A stretch of DNA of 8,007 nt from Planctomycetota bacterium (lineage in GTDB: Bacteria > Planctomycetota > PUPC01 > JABMSA01 > JAUWKK01): the NCBI GenBank assembly GCA_030614245.1, contig JAUWKK010000113.1:1-8007 (forward strand). The letters run 5' to 3'. Below, piece by piece: positions 5,338 to 8,007 of the stretch; within the stretch, counting starts at the first letter, position 1; each line of letters begins with the position of its first letter. The notes beneath the pieces were generated by a model. The model was not told the DNA's origin, did not search any database, and saw nothing but the letters and a program-made list of their open reading frames with translations. A program made the position numbers and the translations under genes.

Positions 5338-8007
5338 TCACAGCCGGCCCAGCCCGTACGCCGCCCAGAGCACCCTTATCGGATGATGCACCGTCAGCCC
5401 GGTGCCGTTCCATATCTGCATCGCGCACGTCGAGCAATCCGTCAGCGCGAAATCAAACGGCTCCGCCTGCAAGCGCTCGAACAGCCTGCGGCCCATCTCC
5501 ATCGAGAGATCGTAGTACTTCCGCCGGAGCCCGAACGTACCGGCCATGCCGCAGCAGCCTTCGCTTATCGGCGTCAGTTTGAGCCCTTTGACCGCGGAGA
5601 GCACCTCGATGGCCGGCAGCTCGATGCGGAGCGCTTTCAGGTGGCATGGGGCGTGATAGGCCGCGGTTGCGGCGATCTCAGTCTTCGGTTCGAGCAATTC
5701 CCCCGCCTGCTGCTTCTCGCGAAGATAGTCGAAGATATCGCGAACGTGCTCGCCCAGTGCGCGTGCTTCGTCGCTCGGGACGATATCGCGATAGTGCTCT
5801 CGCAGCATCAGCGTGGCCGTCGGCTCGGTGCAGATGATCGTCCGTCCGGCTTCGACGTGTTCGCTCAGCATCTCGATGTTGGCTTTGGCCGAGCGGCGTG
5901 CGGACTTGATGTCGCCGTATATCATCGCTGGGACGCCCGCGGGCTTCAGCGGCAATCCGCGCGCGCTGGCGGGCATGATGACCTCGATCCCGTTATGTTC
6001 GAGCACTTCGACGGCGGCGACGGCTATCGACGGATCGCTGAACCGCGCGTAGATATCGGGGAAGTAGACGACGCTCGCCTTCGGCTCGACGTTGCGCTCG
6101 GCCAGGAGGCGCCGGGGTTCAGCCGGAGCCTTGACGTCCGGCAGTTTCCGCCGCCTGTCTATGCCGGTGGCCAGTTCCATCAGCGAGCGGACGATCTTCG
6201 ATCTCATCATCGGGTTCGCGATGGCCCGCATGCGCTGATTGACGTTCGCCATCAGCTCGGCGTGAGCGAGAATCCATTCGTCGAGGTCTCGGCCGTGCCG
6301 CCTGGCCCATGCAGCCTTCGCATCCAGCATCAGTTTTGGCACGTCGACGCGCGACGGGCATTCTATGCGGCAGCTTCCGCAGCCGATGCACATCGAGAGC
6401 ACGCGCTTGTAGGCCTCGGCGGCCGTCTCGGCGTCGAGCCGGCCCGCGATTATCTGCCGCAGCAGGTTCGCCTTGGCGCGCGGTGTGGCGCGCTCGTCGC
6501 GCAGGGCCTTGTAGACCGGGCACATAGTGGTAACCGGCAGGATAGTCCTGCACACGCCGCAGCCCTGGCAGGCCTCGATCTCCTTCCGGCGCACGCCCGG
6601 CTCGAAATGCATCTCGGTCGGCCCCTCGTGCGGTTTGTAATCAGGCCCCATACGCAGGTTCGACGTCAGGCTGCCGGCATCGCCCCCGACAATGCGGCCG
6701 GGATTGAACGTGTTGCCGGGATCGAACAGCCGCTTGACCTCCTCGAAGGCGGGATACAACTCGCCGTACAGCTTCTTGATATAAGGCGTGCGGGCCAGGC
6801 CGTCGCCGTGTTCGCCGCTGATCGTGCCATGCAGGCTGACGACGAGGTCGGATGTCTCGTCGGCGATGGATTTCATCCGGTCGACGTCTTTCGGATCACG
6901 GAGGTCGAGCAGCGGCCGGACGTGGAAGTTCCCCTGGCCTGCGTGGCCGTAGACGACGAATCGCACGTCGTGGCGGCTCAGGATGCCTCGGAGACTCTCG
7001 ACGAACTCGACTATGCGGTCGGGCGGGACGACTACGTCTTCGATGAAGCCTATGACGCGCGCGGGGCCCGGGACGTTGTAGAGGATCGGCAGCAGCGCCT
7101 TGCGCACGGCCCAGAGTTCGTCCTGCTCGGCCAGGCTTTCGGGTGCGACGGCGCCGCTGGCGAGCTTGAGTTCATCGACGATCCTGCGGCGCATAGCCTC
7201 GCCGACCCGGCAAGGATCAACACCTGCTGAAGTGGGGGCACCGTCGAACTTGACGAACAGGACGTATTCGGCCTGCTCCGGCAGGAAACGCCGCAGCTCG
7301 GGATGATGCTCGCATATCAGCCGCATTCCCTGGCTGGCGATGATTTCGAGGGCGGCCGGGCCGGTCGGGATGATCTTCTCGACGGCCCGGGCGGCCGAAG
7401 AGAGATCGGCGCACCACAGCACGGACATATCCCGGCCCTCGGGCTGCGGGATGATGCGCAGCACGGCGCCGGTCACTAGCCCGAGTGTGCCTTCCGATGC
7501 GACGAACATCCGAGCGAGATTGATGCGGCCGTCCGTGATGACCCTATCGAGCCGGTAGCCGCTCGAGTTCTTAGTCGTGCGGGGGGTGTATTTCTTCAGC
7601 GGCTCGGCGTAGCGCTCGATGATCGTCCTGACGCCCTTGTGGAGGCGGCCCTCGAGCGTGCCGGACGCCTCGAGGTTGCGATACGTGTCTGAATCGAGTT
7701 CGTGTTCGCGGAAAGTGAGCTGTTCGCCGCCCGCAAGGATCACGTCGAGCTCTTCGACGTAGTCGATGGTGGCGCCGTACTTGAAGCTGTGCGCCCCTGA
7801 CGCGTTGGTGTTGATCATTCCGCCGAGGGTGCAGTAGTCGCCGCTGGACGGGTCCGGCGGTAAGAAGAACCCTTGCGCCTTGAGGATGGCCTGGAGGTTG
7901 TTGAGAACGGCGCCTGGCTCGACGCGCACTCGGCGCTTGCGGGTGTCGACGTCGAGTATGCGGCAGATGTATCGCGAGAAGTCGATGATGACGCCGGTGC
8001 CGATTGC
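5338..8007 (-). CDS. FAD- and Fe-S-binding 2-hydroxyacid dehydrogenase (D-lactate dehydrogenase type), 5' end outside window
   Basis: A fused GlcD/GlcF-type flavoprotein that oxidises a 2-hydroxyacid, probably D-lactate or a similar acid, and passes electrons through Fe-S clusters to the quinone pool or a cytochrome. The visible 889 residues begin inside the FAD-binding (PCMH) domain (AIGTGVIIDFSRY) and include VASEGTLG (169-176). The FAD-oxidase C-terminal domain has GHAGQGNFH (354-362), HGTISGEHGDG (393-403) and FDPGNTFNPG (428-437). A ferredoxin-like domain follows with Cys 480, 483, 486, 496 and 540, 543, 546, 550. Two CCG-type domains follow: the first (about 645-735) lacks cysteines, as is common in this fusion type; the second has C788, C818/C819 and C858/C861. 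The frame runs on past 8007; roughly 70-100 N-terminal residues are likely missing. A GTG at 7929 is internal, not the start. It is followed after 141 bases by the cytochrome c gene on the same strand. Confidence 0.9.
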   Translation of the reverse strand, partial: AIGTGVIIDFSRYICRILDVDTRKRRVRVEPGAVLNNLQAILKAQGFFLPPDPSSGDYCTLGGMINTNASGAHSFKYGATIDYVEELDVILAGGEQLTFREHELDSDTYRNLEASGTLEGRLHKGVRTIIERYAEPLKKYTPRTTKNSSGYRLDRVITDGRINLARMFVASEGTLGLVTGAVLRIIPQPEGRDMSVLWCADLSSAARAVEKIIPTGPAALEIIASQGMRLICEHHPELRRFLPEQAEYVLFVKFDGAPTSAGVDPCRVGEAMRRRIVDELKLASGAVAPESLAEQDELWAVRKALLPILYNVPGPARVIGFIEDVVVPPDRIVEFVESLRGILSRHDVRFVVYGHAGQGNFHVRPLLDLRDPKDVDRMKSIADETSDLVVSLHGTISGEHGDGLARTPYIKKLYGELYPAFEEVKRLFDPGNTFNPGRIVGGDAGSLTSNLRMGPDYKPHEGPTEMHFEPGVRRKEIEACQGCGVCRTILPVTTMCPVYKALRDERATPRAKANLLRQIIAGRLDAETAAEAYKRVLSMCIGCGSCRIECPSRVDVPKLMLDAKAAWARRHGRDLDEWILAHAELMANVNQRMRAIANPMMRSKIVRSLMELATGIDRRRKLPDVKAPAEPRRLLAERNVEPKASVVYFPDIYARFSDPSIAVAAVEVLEHNGIEVIMPASARGLPLKPAGVPAMIYGDIKSARRSAKANIEMLSEHVEAGRTIICTEPTATLMLREHYRDIVPSDEARALGEHVRDIFDYLREKQQAGELLEPKTEIAATAAYHAPCHLKALRIELPAIEVLSAVKGLKLTPISEGCCGMAGTFGLRRKYYDLSMEMGRRLFERLQAEPFDFALTDCSTCAMQIWNGTGLTVHHPIRVLWAAYGLGRL

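Noticed and set aside
6532..6582. Irregular cysteine spacing in the first Fe-S motif of the dehydrogenase
   Set aside because: Nine residues between the third and fourth Cys look odd against CxxCxxCxxxCP, but this longer spacing is usual in the fused D-lactate dehydrogenase-type proteins I recall.
5305..7230. A 641-codon open frame on the plus strand opposite the dehydrogenase gene
   Set aside because: It is antisense to clear FAD and Fe-S domains and has no recognisable domain, only composition typical of a mirror frame.
1..8007. CRISPR arrays, tRNA or rRNA genes, and transposase genes
   Set aside because: I saw no regularly spaced direct repeats, tRNA-like cloverleaf, rRNA sequence or transposase motifs on either strand.

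Overview
This 8-kb, GC-rich window holds two unrelated blocks that converge near position 1600. Every claim comes from reading the sequence; no database search was run. The source is probably a bacterium with multiheme-cytochrome respiration. A planctomycete-like genome is my best guess, from the Tat-exported TIM-barrel isomerase, the high GC and a short palindromic element of a kind I associate with those genomes. That placement is an inference and weak.

Plus-strand block (about 90-1580). This is a tightly packed accessory cassette: a possible 35-residue ORF, a 149-residue DUF6978-like protein, a 255-residue DUF1828/DUF1829 protein and a possible 57-residue ORF. Each junction is a stop/start overlap (TAATG, ATGA, ATGA), so translational coupling is likely. 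The two larger proteins belong to uncharacterised families. Compact architecture and accessory character make a toxin-antitoxin-like or defence-like role a reasonable but untested idea. A 10-bp G-run/C-run inverted repeat brackets the cassette.

Convergent junction (about 1556-1609). Two small GC-rich stem-loops lie here, one near the end of each block, without clear T-tracts.

Minus-strand block (8007 down to 1610). In order of transcription it holds: (1) a large fused FAD/Fe-S 2-hydroxyacid dehydrogenase (GlcD plus GlcF-like, D-lactate dehydrogenase type), truncated at its 5' end by the window edge; (2) after a 141-bp gap with a possible promoter, a seven-heme c-type cytochrome with a signal peptide and a C-terminal membrane anchor; (3) a membrane b-type cytochrome of the HydC/FdnI class; (4) a Tat-exported hydroxypyruvate-isomerase-like TIM barrel. 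The heptaheme c plus membrane b pair resembles the CbcBA type of quinol-oxidising inner-membrane module known in Geobacter. A simple reading is that the dehydrogenase feeds electrons from a 2-hydroxyacid into the quinone pool and the b/c pair passes quinol electrons outward. The isomerase may act on a related small hydroxy-carbonyl compound or sugar.

Most notable points: the coupled DUF cassette; the apparent loss in the b-type subunit of both histidines that would hold one of the two hemes; and an in-frame palindromic element inside the heptaheme cytochrome gene.
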